Shown here piece by piece: positions 1 to 7,084 of a stretch of 22,611 nt of DNA. The notes beneath the pieces are model-generated. The model ran no database searches. It was not told the DNA's origin and saw nothing but the letters and a program-made list of their open reading frames with translations. The stretch is taken from contig JAFLJX010000092.1 in the NCBI GenBank assembly GCA_022712785.1, forward strand, positions 1 to 22,611, written 5' to 3'. The translations under genes were made by a program, and so were the position numbers. The first letter of the stretch is position 1, and every line of letters starts with the position of its first letter. The stretch is from Mycoplasmatota bacterium. GTDB taxonomy: Bacteria; Bacillota_I; Bacilli_A; Izemoplasmatales; Izemoplasmataceae.

Positions 1-235
1 AAATAAAAAGAACCAATTCAAGGAGATGGTCTGAGTGACCATAATTGTGAATTACTATAATAAGGAAGTATAAAAAACTACTCTTAATAATGACTGGTAA
101 ACCATATCTTACAATTTTTTTAATTGATAGTTCATTTTTCCAATTAATAAAATATGCAGCATAATTAATTCTCATAAACCACACAGCAAATATTAATAAT
201 ATTATTGGTAAAGCGATTGATATAAAATATGTCAT
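1..235 (-). CDS. N-terminal part of an unrecognised membrane protein (runs off the left edge)
   Basis: An open frame starts with ATG at 235 and stays open for 78 codons to the window edge, so only the N-terminus is visible. An AAGGAG ribosome binding site lies about 8 bases upstream (near 244-249). The translation opens with a strongly hydrophobic helix (MTYFISIALPIILLIFAVWF), a short polar stretch with Lys and Arg, and a second hydrophobic segment near residues 47-62, so it is probably an integral membrane protein. A TATACT -10-like box sits at 264-269, with no convincing -35. I do not recognise the family and cannot assign a function. Confidence 0.6.
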   Translation of the reverse strand, partial: MTYFISIALPIILLIFAVWFMRINYAAYFINWKNELSIKKIVRYGLPVIIKSSFLYFLIIVIHNYGHSDHLLELVLFI

Positions 236-249
236 GCCTACATCTCCTT

Positions 250-590
250 AAGTTTATTTCAAAAGTATAGTACTTAGTACAATTCTTAAAGTTCTTATCC
301 AGAATTAACAATATAAATGTCAAAAATATTCAATTGAGATTCAAAGAACTATTACAATAATTATAACAAATTTTCTTTTAAAAAAATACTACCTTGATAA
401 TAAAAAAATATTATTTTATATTTATATTAAATAACAAACTTTTATAGCCATGTAATTTTACTATACATTTTTTTATAGAAGCAATCATAAATTCTAACTT
501 ACCTTCTTGCAAATAATCAAGTTATTATCGCTTTTAAAAAAATTTGACAATTAAAAATATTTCGAATATTAAAAGACTTTTAAGCATTAA
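250..590. other. Intergenic region without a supported gene
   Basis: This very AT-rich stretch lies between the left-edge membrane protein and the helicase terminator. Apart from the weak -10-like box at 264-269 and the imperfect palindrome gtacttagtac at about 270-280, I see no gene, RNA or repeat that I can support. Confidence 0.6.
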
Positions 591-626
591 AAACAGGATA
601 AACTTTATACAAAGTTTATCCTGTTT
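591..626 (-). terminator. Terminator of the DEAD-box helicase gene
   Basis: A perfect 16-bp inverted repeat (591-606 with 611-626, loop ATAC) begins 10 bases beyond the helicase stop codon. It is followed on the minus strand by a short T-rich tail, and the plus strand also has T residues after the stem, so it may work in both directions. Confidence 0.85.
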
Positions 627-636
627 TTTGTTTGTA

Positions 637-1950
637 TTATGCTTTTGATTTATATGAATTATTATTACTATCTTTGTTTGATAAGTTTTTTGGCTTTCCA
701 CTTTTGCTTTTTGATTTCTTATGAGAATAAGTGTGTTTTTGTTTACTCTTGTTGTTTGGTTTGTTTTTCCTTTTAGCATTCTTACTATTTGAATTATTAG
801 GTATATTTTTAAGTTCAATAGAGAACACAGAATCTTTTATTACAGGGATGTTCATTTGAATATGTTTCTGAATGTCTTTTAATAGGTCCGCTTGGTCTTG
901 AGAACAAAAAGAGATAGCATATCCACCAAGCCCTGCACGTCCTGTTCTACCTATTCGGTGAATGTATGTTTCTGGTACTTCAGGTAAATCGAAGTTAACA
1001 ACATGTGATAACTCATCAACGTCAATTCCTCTTGCGGCTATATCGGTCGCTACTAATACTCTTATTTTTCTAGTCTTAAATAGTGCCAGTGCTTTTTGTC
1101 GTGCACTTTGTGACTTATTTCCGTGAATTGCTCTAGCTCCTATTCCAAACTCATCAAGCTGTTGCACAATTTTATTTGCACCATGCTTGGTTCTAGAAAA
1201 TACTAAAACAGATTTCAAGTCTTTACTCTGCAGCAATTCAACAAGTAATTTGATTTTCTTCTTTTTTTCAACAAAATATATCGATTGTCTTATTTTATCA
1301 ACCATCTCTTCTTCTGGTGTTACCATGACTCTTACAGGATCAGTTAACATTTCATTTGCTAAACTCATAATTGTATTTGGCAAAGTTGCTGAAAAGAACA
1401 TAGTTTGTCTTTCTGTTTTAACCATTGCTACAATTTTCTTTACATCTCTTACAAATCCCATATCTAACATTCTATCAGCTTCATCTAATACCAGGTAAGA
1501 TACATTAGAAAGTGTTAATTTGCCTTGTTGGATTAAATCAAGCAATCTACCTGGAGTTGCAACTAAAATATCAACTCCCCGTTTTAAGTTACTAACTTGT
1601 TTTACTTGAGAAACTCCTCCATAAATTACAGTTGTTCTTATATCAAGAAATCTACCATATTCAAGAAAATTATCATGAATTTGAATTGCAAGTTCTCTTG
1701 TTGGTGCAAGCACCAACGTTTTGATAGTTCTTTTTGACGATTGATGTTGTTTTTCTAAATGTATATTTTGTAGAATAGGAATCGCAAATGCTGCGGTTTT
1801 CCCTGTCCCTGTTTGAGCACTACCTAAAATATCTTTCCCTTGAAGTAAAATAGGAATAGATTCATATTGAATCGGTGTAGGTATAGAATACTCCTTTGTC
1901 TTTAATGCCTTTAGTATTGGTTCTATAATATTAAGTTCTTTAAATGTCAT
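637..1950 (-). CDS. DEAD-box ATP-dependent RNA helicase
   Basis: This cytoplasmic helicase uses ATP to unwind short RNA duplexes, a role linked in this family to ribosome assembly, mRNA decay and cold adaptation. All core motifs are present in the 437-residue protein: the Q-motif (TPIQ, 25-28), Walker A (AQTGTGKT, 45-52), PTRELA (83-88), TPGR (132-135), DEAD (156-159), SAT (187-189), ARGID (306-310) and HRIGRTGR (331-338). A Lys/Asn-rich basic tail follows from about residue 385 and probably binds RNA, as in CshA and RhlE-type proteins. I chose the ATG at 1950 because an AAAGGAG site (1962-1968) lies 11 bases upstream; an upstream in-frame ATG at 1986 would add 12 residues with no such site. 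It appears monocistronic, with its own terminator. The subfamily (CshA, CshB, RhlE or DeaD) cannot be fixed by eye. Confidence 0.95.
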   Translation of the reverse strand: MTFKELNIIEPILKALKTKEYSIPTPIQYESIPILLQGKDILGSAQTGTGKTAAFAIPILQNIHLEKQHQSSKRTIKTLVLAPTRELAIQIHDNFLEYGRFLDIRTTVIYGGVSQVKQVSNLKRGVDILVATPGRLLDLIQQGKLTLSNVSYLVLDEADRMLDMGFVRDVKKIVAMVKTERQTMFFSATLPNTIMSLANEMLTDPVRVMVTPEEEMVDKIRQSIYFVEKKKKIKLLVELLQSKDLKSVLVFSRTKHGANKIVQQLDEFGIGARAIHGNKSQSARQKALALFKTRKIRVLVATDIAARGIDVDELSHVVNFDLPEVPETYIHRIGRTGRAGLGGYAISFCSQDQADLLKDIQKHIQMNIPVIKDSVFSIELKNIPNNSNSKNAKRKNKPNNKSKQKHTYSHKKSKSKSGKPKNLSNKDSNNNSYKSKA

Positions 1951-2119
1951 AAATTTGATTACTCCTTTATATAAGATAACATACATACAATCAAATAAAT
2001 TTCATTTTGAAGATACATGTCTTTTTATTCCAATCAATCATACCACATAACTAAAATGTTTTATATGTTTTTAACTTATATAGGCACCATCAAAATTATA
2101 TAATATGTTTAGTAAATAA

Positions 2120-2144
2120 AAAAAGTGGATTATATCCACTTTTT
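2120..2144 (-). terminator. Terminator of the OmpR-type response regulator gene
   Basis: An 11-bp perfect stem (2120-2130 with 2134-2144, loop TAT) overlaps the stop codon at 2143-2145 and is followed by a T-rich tail on the minus strand. Confidence 0.85.
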
Positions 2145-2859
2145 AATGTTCTATACTTTCTTGTAACATATCAACCACAGATTGACCTAAACGATAACCA
2201 AATGCATAAACAGTTTCTATAATTTCTGGTTTTTTTGGTGTTTCTTCTATTTTGTTTCTTAATCTTTTAATGTGTACGTTAATTGTATTATCAGCAAGTT
2301 CAGTATACTCTTCTCCCCAAACAACTAAGTATAGTTGTTTTTTAGAGAATGCTCTATTAGGATTTTCAATTAACATCTTTAAGATATCTATTTCTTTTAA
2401 TGTTAAGTCTAATACTTCATCATTCTTTCTTACAGTTCTTGCTTTAAAGTCAATTTCCATACTATTGAATTCAAATATTTTTTTATTGTCTTTCATTTTA
2501 TTTCTATCTTCTAAAATAATCTTAAGACTTTCAACAATCTCATGTGGATGCATAGACTTTTCAATAAAATCACTTGCACCAACATTTATTAGTTTTACTC
2601 TTGATTTAACACTTGCGTGAGCAGTGTTAATAACAATTGGTATATCAGATTTTTTCCTAATTATTTGGATAAAAGCATACCCACTCATTTTTGGTAGATT
2701 AAGATCTAAAACAATTGCTGAATAATCATGCTTGTTTATTTTTACTAATCCATCTTCTGCTGTAAATACACAATCAACCTTAAACCCACTATTTATTAAA
2801 TGGTGTTCAATAGTTTTACTTACTACTTTATTATCTTCTACTAAAAGAATACGCTCCAT
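2143..2859 (-). CDS. OmpR/PhoB-family response regulator
   Basis: A 238-residue two-domain DNA-binding response regulator. The receiver domain (1-115) has the acidic pair E8/D9, the phospho-acceptor D52 in LDLNLP, T79 and K101. The C-terminal winged helix (about 128-230) ends in the usual NTINVHIKRLRNKIE recognition region and a YAFGYRL wing. It should be phosphorylated by a histidine kinase or an Hpt domain and then act as a transcription factor; the targets are not visible. It lies downstream of the hybrid kinase and the receiver-Hpt gene in the same direction, so it is the likely output of that relay, but it has its own promoter at 2898-2926 and its own terminator. The sequence GGGGTG about 7 bases before the ATG is a modest ribosome binding site. 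Confidence 0.95.
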   Translation of the reverse strand: MERILLVEDNKVVSKTIEHHLINSGFKVDCVFTAEDGLVKINKHDYSAIVLDLNLPKMSGYAFIQIIRKKSDIPIVINTAHASVKSRVKLINVGASDFIEKSMHPHEIVESLKIILEDRNKMKDNKKIFEFNSMEIDFKARTVRKNDEVLDLTLKEIDILKMLIENPNRAFSKKQLYLVVWGEEYTELADNTINVHIKRLRNKIEETPKKPEIIETVYAFGYRLGQSVVDMLQESIEH

Positions 2860-2897
2860 AACTTAACACCCCAATGTCTTATAATAATATTAATCAT

Positions 2898-2926
2898 ATT
2901 ATAACAAAACTAAAGATATTGTACAA
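2898..2926 (-). promoter_or_regulatory. Sigma-A-type promoter of the response regulator gene
   Basis: On the minus strand, TTGTAC (2921-2926), a 17-base spacer and TATAAT (2898-2903) with an upstream TGn extended -10. It lies in the 93-base gap after the receiver-Hpt gene, so the regulator can be made independently of the kinase. Confidence 0.7.
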
Positions 2927-2952
2927 GAACATATAAAAAGATGTGTTCAATA

Positions 2953-3696
2953 CTATTTAAATTTAGTTGAATATATATTTAATTCTTCAATTAAAGATTC
3001 ATATTTATTTATAAATGATTCTTTAAGAAGCATTGCTTCTTTTAAGTTGTTATCTTTAAGTAAATTAAGAATTTCTTGAGTTAACTCTAAGATATTATCC
3101 GCTTTTAAGTAGCTAAAAGAACCCTTCATATAATGAATGGTTTCATAGATAGTTTTTTTATTATTCGAATCAAATGCATTATTCATTCTATTTAAATCAC
3201 TATCTTTCTCATTCATAACTATAGATAAAATTTCTTTTTGTAGACTATCGTCTTTATAAAATGATTCAAATTCATCTATATTAAAAACTTCAAAATCACT
3301 AGATTTTTTTTGACCATCATACTTTTTGAATAAGGCCAATAGTTCATCTTGTTTCAACGGCTTAGATAGGATATCTGTGATACCACATTTTGTTATTTTT
3401 TCGTCTAGGTTTAAATCACTAAAAGACGATACAGCTACTATTGGAGTATCTTTATTTATTAAGCTATTTTCGCGAATTCTTTTTGTAGATTCGCAACCGA
3501 CACTCATTGGTACAAACACACACATGAAAATCATTGAATATTTTTTTTGTATAGCTTCCAATAAATCTTCTCTATCACTTGTAGAATCAGTTACATCAAT
3601 ATCCATTTTTTGTAATACTCTAGTCATTATACGTAGATTTAAATGATTATCTTCTACTAGTAATATACGTCTTTTAATAGTGTTCATATTTCCCAT
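2953..3696 (-). CDS. Receiver-Hpt phosphorelay protein with a Cys in place of the phospho-acceptor Asp
   Basis: This 247-residue protein has an N-terminal receiver-like domain (about 9-126) and a C-terminal histidine phosphotransfer domain (about 135-235). The receiver keeps the acidic pair (E15/D16 in LVEDN) and the late Lys (K112 in SKPL). Where the second kinase receiver reads LMDIQMP, this protein reads FMCVFVP, so the phospho-acceptor Asp is C59 (codon TGT at 3520-3522). The domain is therefore probably a pseudo-receiver. The Hpt domain keeps H188 in IHYMKG, matching the kinase's own HTIKG, so it could still pass a phosphate. It lies 23 bases after the hybrid kinase and has a GGAGG site 7 bases before the ATG, so the two are probably co-transcribed. 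There is no DNA-binding domain. Its role as a relay or scaffold between kinase and regulator is inference. Confidence 0.9.
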   Translation of the reverse strand: MGNMNTIKRRILLVEDNHLNLRIMTRVLQKMDIDVTDSTSDREDLLEAIQKKYSMIFMCVFVPMSVGCESTKRIRENSLINKDTPIVAVSSFSDLNLDEKITKCGITDILSKPLKQDELLALFKKYDGQKKSSDFEVFNIDEFESFYKDDSLQKEILSIVMNEKDSDLNRMNNAFDSNNKKTIYETIHYMKGSFSYLKADNILELTQEILNLLKDNNLKEAMLLKESFINKYESLIEELNIYSTKFK

Positions 3697-3719
3697 GATT
3701 ATTCCTCCATTGCTGTTTT

Positions 3720-5921
3720 CTATCTTTTCCCAATTCTTTTAAACGGATTATGTTTAAAATACTTATCTAGTTTAATATTTAATTCCTTTAAAGATTGTGT
3801 AAACTTAGAAAAACTTGAATACACAATATTACCTTCTCTTAATTGGGTTTCAAAGACCTCGGTGTTTTTTTGAAGTTCAGTTGCACCTATAGTCGCTGCT
3901 AATCCCTTAATAGTATGAGCTTCTATAAGCATATCACCCTCATCTTCTTCTTTAAAAAGATTTTCCAGAGTTTTCTCATAACCTTTATAATCAGTTAAGA
4001 AGTTATAAAGTATTTCAATATAAAATGCTTCATCACCACTCAAGTTCTTTAAACCTTCTTCGGTATTTAAAAATTTGATATCCAATTTGCCTGATTCTTT
4101 TTTCTCTAAATCAACAGATACTATATCGATATACTTAGATAACACATTGAATAATTTTGATATTTCCAACGGTTTTGTTAGAAAATCATTCATTCCTGCA
4201 TCTAAAGATTTTACTCGTTCTTCTTTTAGTGCATGTGCTGTCATTGCAATAATTGGAATATTTTGATATTTACCTTTGTTCTGACGTATATAAGAAGTCG
4301 CATCGCGTCCATTTAAATTAGGCATTTGAATATCCATTAATACTAACTTGTAATTAAAAGCATCTTCTTGTAAGTAATTGATTACTTCAAGACCATCATT
4401 CGCAATAGTCACATCAAATCCTTCTCTAACCAACAATTCAGAAACGATTTGTTGGTTAATTTTATTATCCTCAGCTAATATAATATTAGTCCCAGGTTTT
4501 ACAAGATTAACTCTATCTTTTGTTACATGTCTGCTTTTCTTTTTAAATTCAGTTTTATTAAACAAACTATTTAGTGTGTTATAAAAATATGTTGGATTAA
4601 TTGGTTTATCTAAAAATTCAGAAATCCCTGCAGCTAAAGCATCATTAATTACAGATTCTTTACCGAATGCTGATACCATTAATATTGCTTGTGTGTTTTT
4701 TATTAAATTTGTTTTTCTTAATTTAATTACTAATTCAATACCGTTAATTTCCGGCATTAAATAATCAAGAATTACAAGATTGGGATTAAATGTATCCTTT
4801 TTAAGAAATTCTATTGTTTCATGTGGTGACGACATAGCCACAGTATTTAACCCTAATGATTTACACATTTCTTCTAAAATTGTTAAAGAAGTTAAATTAT
4901 CATCAACGATTAGTACATTTATTTTTGAAGGTTCTTCAAAAATAGCTAACTGTTCTTGTTCTTCTTCAACTGGTGTTAATGGTAAAGCAAATGAAAACGT
5001 ACTTCCTACATTTTTCTCACTTTTAATGGTTAAATCTCCACCCATTAACCTTACTAATCTGTTTGTTATTGTTAATCCAAGACCAGTTCCACCATATTTT
5101 CTAGTAAATGAATTATCAGCTTGTGTAAACGGACTTAATATTTCTTCTTTCTCCGTATCTGTTAACCCAATTCCTGAATCTGTTATAGCGAATGATAATT
5201 GGAATTTACCGTTTTTAGAAGTACTTTCAATTCTTAATACAACTTGTCCTTCTTCTGTAAACTTAATTGCATTTGTAACAATATTAACTAATACTTGTCC
5301 AATTCGTAATTGATCTCCAATAAAACACTTAGGTAAGCTTGGTTCTATACTGAATATAAACTCTATATTTTTTTCTTTAGCTCTTAAAGAAACTACATTT
5401 GAAAGATTAAATAAAACATCATTTAAGTCAAACTCTATATTTTCAACACTCATTTTTTTAGCATCAATTTTAGAATAATCTAAAATATTTTCGATTATAC
5501 CTATCAAGTTCACCGCTGAACTTTTTAGTTTATTATTATAGTCTCGTTGTCTCGGAGATAACGAGGTACTATCAAGTAAAGTTGATAACCCAATTATAGC
5601 TGACATAGGAGTACGAATTTCATGTGACATATTAGCTAAAAACTCTCCTTTAGCTTCGTTAGCTTTTACAGCAATCTGTTCCATTTGTTGAGATTTTTTA
5701 GTTAATTCAACCAATCTTAGACGAGTATGAATTATCCATAAGATAATTCCAATAATAGTAAATAACCCACCCCAGATAACGACATAGAAAATACGGTTCT
5801 CATACATTGATTCAATAATTGCATCTTCTTTAGAGTAATACAAATAAAATATCCCTAAAATAAACACAATCACTATGAACCCATAAAGAATAATTTCCTT
5901 AAAAGTTAGATCTTTTTGCAT
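3720..5921 (-). CDS. Membrane hybrid histidine kinase (HisKA-HATPase-REC-REC-Hpt)
   Basis: A BarA/BvgS-like sensor kinase. Positions below count from the upstream ATG at 5933. Two membrane helices (about 14-33 and 48-68) enclose only about 14 residues, so there is no real extracellular sensor domain. A short coiled linker leads to HisKA with H104 in SHEIRTP. The HATPase domain has N221 (N box), DSGIGL (252-257) and GTGLGL (282-287). Two receivers follow, with D390 in ILDYLMP and D534 in LMDIQMP, then an Hpt domain with H673 in HTIKG. All catalytic residues look intact, giving a complete internal His-Asp-His relay. I place the start at 5921 because GGAGG lies 5 bases before that ATG; the ATG at 5933 overlaps the ribosome binding site itself. 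The gene leads the signalling block and is followed closely by the receiver-Hpt gene. Confidence 0.95.
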   Translation of the reverse strand: MQKDLTFKEIILYGFIVIVFILGIFYLYYSKEDAIIESMYENRIFYVVIWGGLFTIIGIILWIIHTRLRLVELTKKSQQMEQIAVKANEAKGEFLANMSHEIRTPMSAIIGLSTLLDSTSLSPRQRDYNNKLKSSAVNLIGIIENILDYSKIDAKKMSVENIEFDLNDVLFNLSNVVSLRAKEKNIEFIFSIEPSLPKCFIGDQLRIGQVLVNIVTNAIKFTEEGQVVLRIESTSKNGKFQLSFAITDSGIGLTDTEKEEILSPFTQADNSFTRKYGGTGLGLTITNRLVRLMGGDLTIKSEKNVGSTFSFALPLTPVEEEQEQLAIFEEPSKINVLIVDDNLTSLTILEEMCKSLGLNTVAMSSPHETIEFLKKDTFNPNLVILDYLMPEINGIELVIKLRKTNLIKNTQAILMVSAFGKESVINDALAAGISEFLDKPINPTYFYNTLNSLFNKTEFKKKSRHVTKDRVNLVKPGTNIILAEDNKINQQIVSELLVREGFDVTIANDGLEVINYLQEDAFNYKLVLMDIQMPNLNGRDATSYIRQNKGKYQNIPIIAMTAHALKEERVKSLDAGMNDFLTKPLEISKLFNVLSKYIDIVSVDLEKKESGKLDIKFLNTEEGLKNLSGDEAFYIEILYNFLTDYKGYEKTLENLFKEEDEGDMLIEAHTIKGLAATIGATELQKNTEVFETQLREGNIVYSSFSKFTQSLKELNIKLDKYFKHNPFKRIGKR

Positions 5922-5975
5922 ATATACCTCCATATAAGCATAGTTAGTTAATATACTTATTCACCTTATACTATA

Positions 5976-5984
5976 ATTGTATCA
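5976..5984 (-). promoter_or_regulatory. Probable extended -10 promoter of the kinase gene
   Basis: TG-A-TACAAT on the minus strand, about 55 bases before the kinase start. No good -35 is visible, as is common for extended -10 promoters. Confidence 0.5.
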
Positions 5985-6098
5985 TATTTCCGGTTTTTTA
6001 ATAACTCACTTCTGTTGATGCTTGAACAATAAAAATAATAATAATTTAATATCTTAAGACTAAGTAATCTAAAAATATGGTTATAATTAATATTTGTG

Positions 6099-6126
6099 AA
6101 AAATCTCTACTAGTTAGAGATTTTTT
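6099..6126. terminator. Hairpin terminator beside the signal-peptidase remnant
   Basis: An 11-bp perfect stem (6099-6109 with 6115-6125, loop CTAGT) followed by T residues. It begins 2 bases after the stop codon of the remnant at 6128-6420, so it was probably that gene's terminator. It is also strong in the plus direction. Confidence 0.7.
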
Positions 6127-6127
6127 C

Positions 6128-6420
6128 TTAATTATGATTTAACGTTTGATTCTTCTTTTTCTTTTTCCCAAATAACATTTCATATGCAATAGAAATTACA
6201 ATTATATCTATTAAAAAAATAAATCCCTTACCATGATGATGAGAAATTGTAGTATACTCCCTACCCAGTTAATTTGATTTACATAAACTCCAATAATGTC
6301 CTCTTCTTCAAGTGTCCATCTATCCTGTTGTTCACTAATATCTGGCTTATGTTTGAAAGCCAATTCTCCATCAATATATTACATTAAATCAAAAAAACAA
6401 TCAAACACATCTGTTACAAG
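6128..6420 (-). pseudogene. Frameshifted remnant resembling the C-terminus of a SipW-like signal peptidase
   Basis: Two minus-strand reading frames give one coherent protein tail broken by a frameshift near 6231-6243. The first frame contains DRWTLEEEDIIGVYV followed by NQINWVGSILQF. The second continues with GKGFIFLIDIIVISIAYEML (a membrane helix) and a Lys-rich end. This recalls the D-W-x(5)-EDIIG-x-Y and GY/VGxxLxF pattern, followed by a final membrane helix, at the end of SipW-type type I signal peptidases. An in-frame stop lies upstream of the first segment (near 6382-6384) and no N-terminal half with catalytic residues is visible, so this is a decayed fragment. The family call rests on remembered motifs and is tentative; that it is a broken coding sequence is better supported. 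Confidence 0.5.
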
Positions 6421-6542
6421 TTAATATTTATGTAAGAATTACATTTTCTTTCTTTTAAAACTAGGGACAACTTAGCCGTTTACTCAAGCCAAAAGCATTA
6501 ATCTTATGAATCTACCAACAATTTAATAATATTTGAAATAAG

Positions 6543-6578
6543 TAAAAAAAACACCACTTTTAAATGACAAGTGATGTT
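6543..6578 (-). terminator. Terminator of the deoxyribosyltransferase gene
   Basis: A 10-bp stem with one wobble pair (6550-6559 with 6569-6578) followed on the minus strand by eight T residues. Confidence 0.85.
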
Positions 6579-6585
6579 TGATTTC

Positions 6586-6993
6586 CTATTTATTATATTC
6601 AGCTAGATGTTCAAATAATAAGCTTAAGTCTGTAAATAGTTTATTTGGTCCTTCGAGAGCTAGTCCTCTAATAAATAAATTATTAGGTTCTTCATATTTC
6701 CAATTTGTCCAATGACTAAATACAGGTTTCTTCTTAGCTACAAACCAACCTAATTCTGACATTGTTCCTGAATCAAAATTATCAAGACACAATACTGAAA
6801 TATCAGCTTTGGTCATTGCTATGATATCTCTTCTATATAATTCATCTAAATCATAACCAATATCTTCATTTTGTTCAATTGGTGAATATACTTCATATCC
6901 TAACTCCCTAAGTTTCTTAGCTTCCTTTTTTCTTTGATCAATTTCAGACTGTATGAATAATGGTCCTGCTAAGTATATATTAATCTTTTTCAT
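6586..6993 (-). CDS. Nucleoside 2-deoxyribosyltransferase family protein
   Basis: A 135-residue cytoplasmic enzyme of the family that moves 2-deoxyribose between purine and pyrimidine bases, or hydrolyses deoxynucleosides. The Rossmann-like core starts with INIYLAGPLF (4-13). A DLDELYRRDI region (48-57) is followed by LCLDNFDSGTMSELGW (69-83), which carries the family's catalytic Glu (E80 in SELG) and the DSGT substrate loop. The length is a little short of the roughly 140-160 residues usual for the family. GGAGG lies 6 bases before the ATG, and a TATAAT box (7014-7019) lies about 20 bases further upstream. It follows the YjjI-type enzyme gene in the same direction, 91 bases downstream, beyond a terminator. 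Together they suggest deoxynucleoside salvage or breakdown. The exact substrate cannot be read from the sequence. Confidence 0.85.
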   Translation of the reverse strand: MKKINIYLAGPLFIQSEIDQRKKEAKKLRELGYEVYSPIEQNEDIGYDLDELYRRDIIAMTKADISVLCLDNFDSGTMSELGWFVAKKKPVFSHWTNWKYEEPNNLFIRGLALEGPNKLFTDLSLLFEHLAEYNK

Positions 6994-7013
6994 ATAATCC
7001 CTCCAGTATCTAT

Positions 7014-7019
7014 ATTATA
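7014..7019 (-). promoter_or_regulatory. Candidate -10 box of the deoxyribosyltransferase gene
   Basis: A perfect TATAAT on the minus strand, 21 bases before the start codon and downstream of the yjjI terminator. No good -35 is seen. Confidence 0.45.
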
Positions 7020-7039
7020 ACATATAAGAGAATCGTAAT

Positions 7040-7077
7040 TTAACAAAAGTAAAAGCATAATGAAATTTCATTATGCT
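7040..7077 (-). terminator. Terminator of the YjjI-type gene
   Basis: A 24-base perfect palindrome (7054-7077) begins 7 bases after the stop codon and is followed on the minus strand by TTTTACTTTTG. Confidence 0.8.
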
Positions 7078-7084
7078 CTAATCA

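Noticed and set aside
411..488. A 25-codon minus-strand open frame with an AGAAGG sequence upstream
   Set aside because: The spacing to the ATG is too long (about 13 bases), it is very short, and it lies in AT-rich sequence beyond a terminator; nothing else supports it.
4780..5313. Long plus-strand open frame (177 codons) opposite the kinase gene
   Set aside because: It lies fully antisense to well-conserved kinase domains, and its translation looks like no protein family; the same holds for the other antisense frames, e.g. 2252-2620 and 1187-1498.
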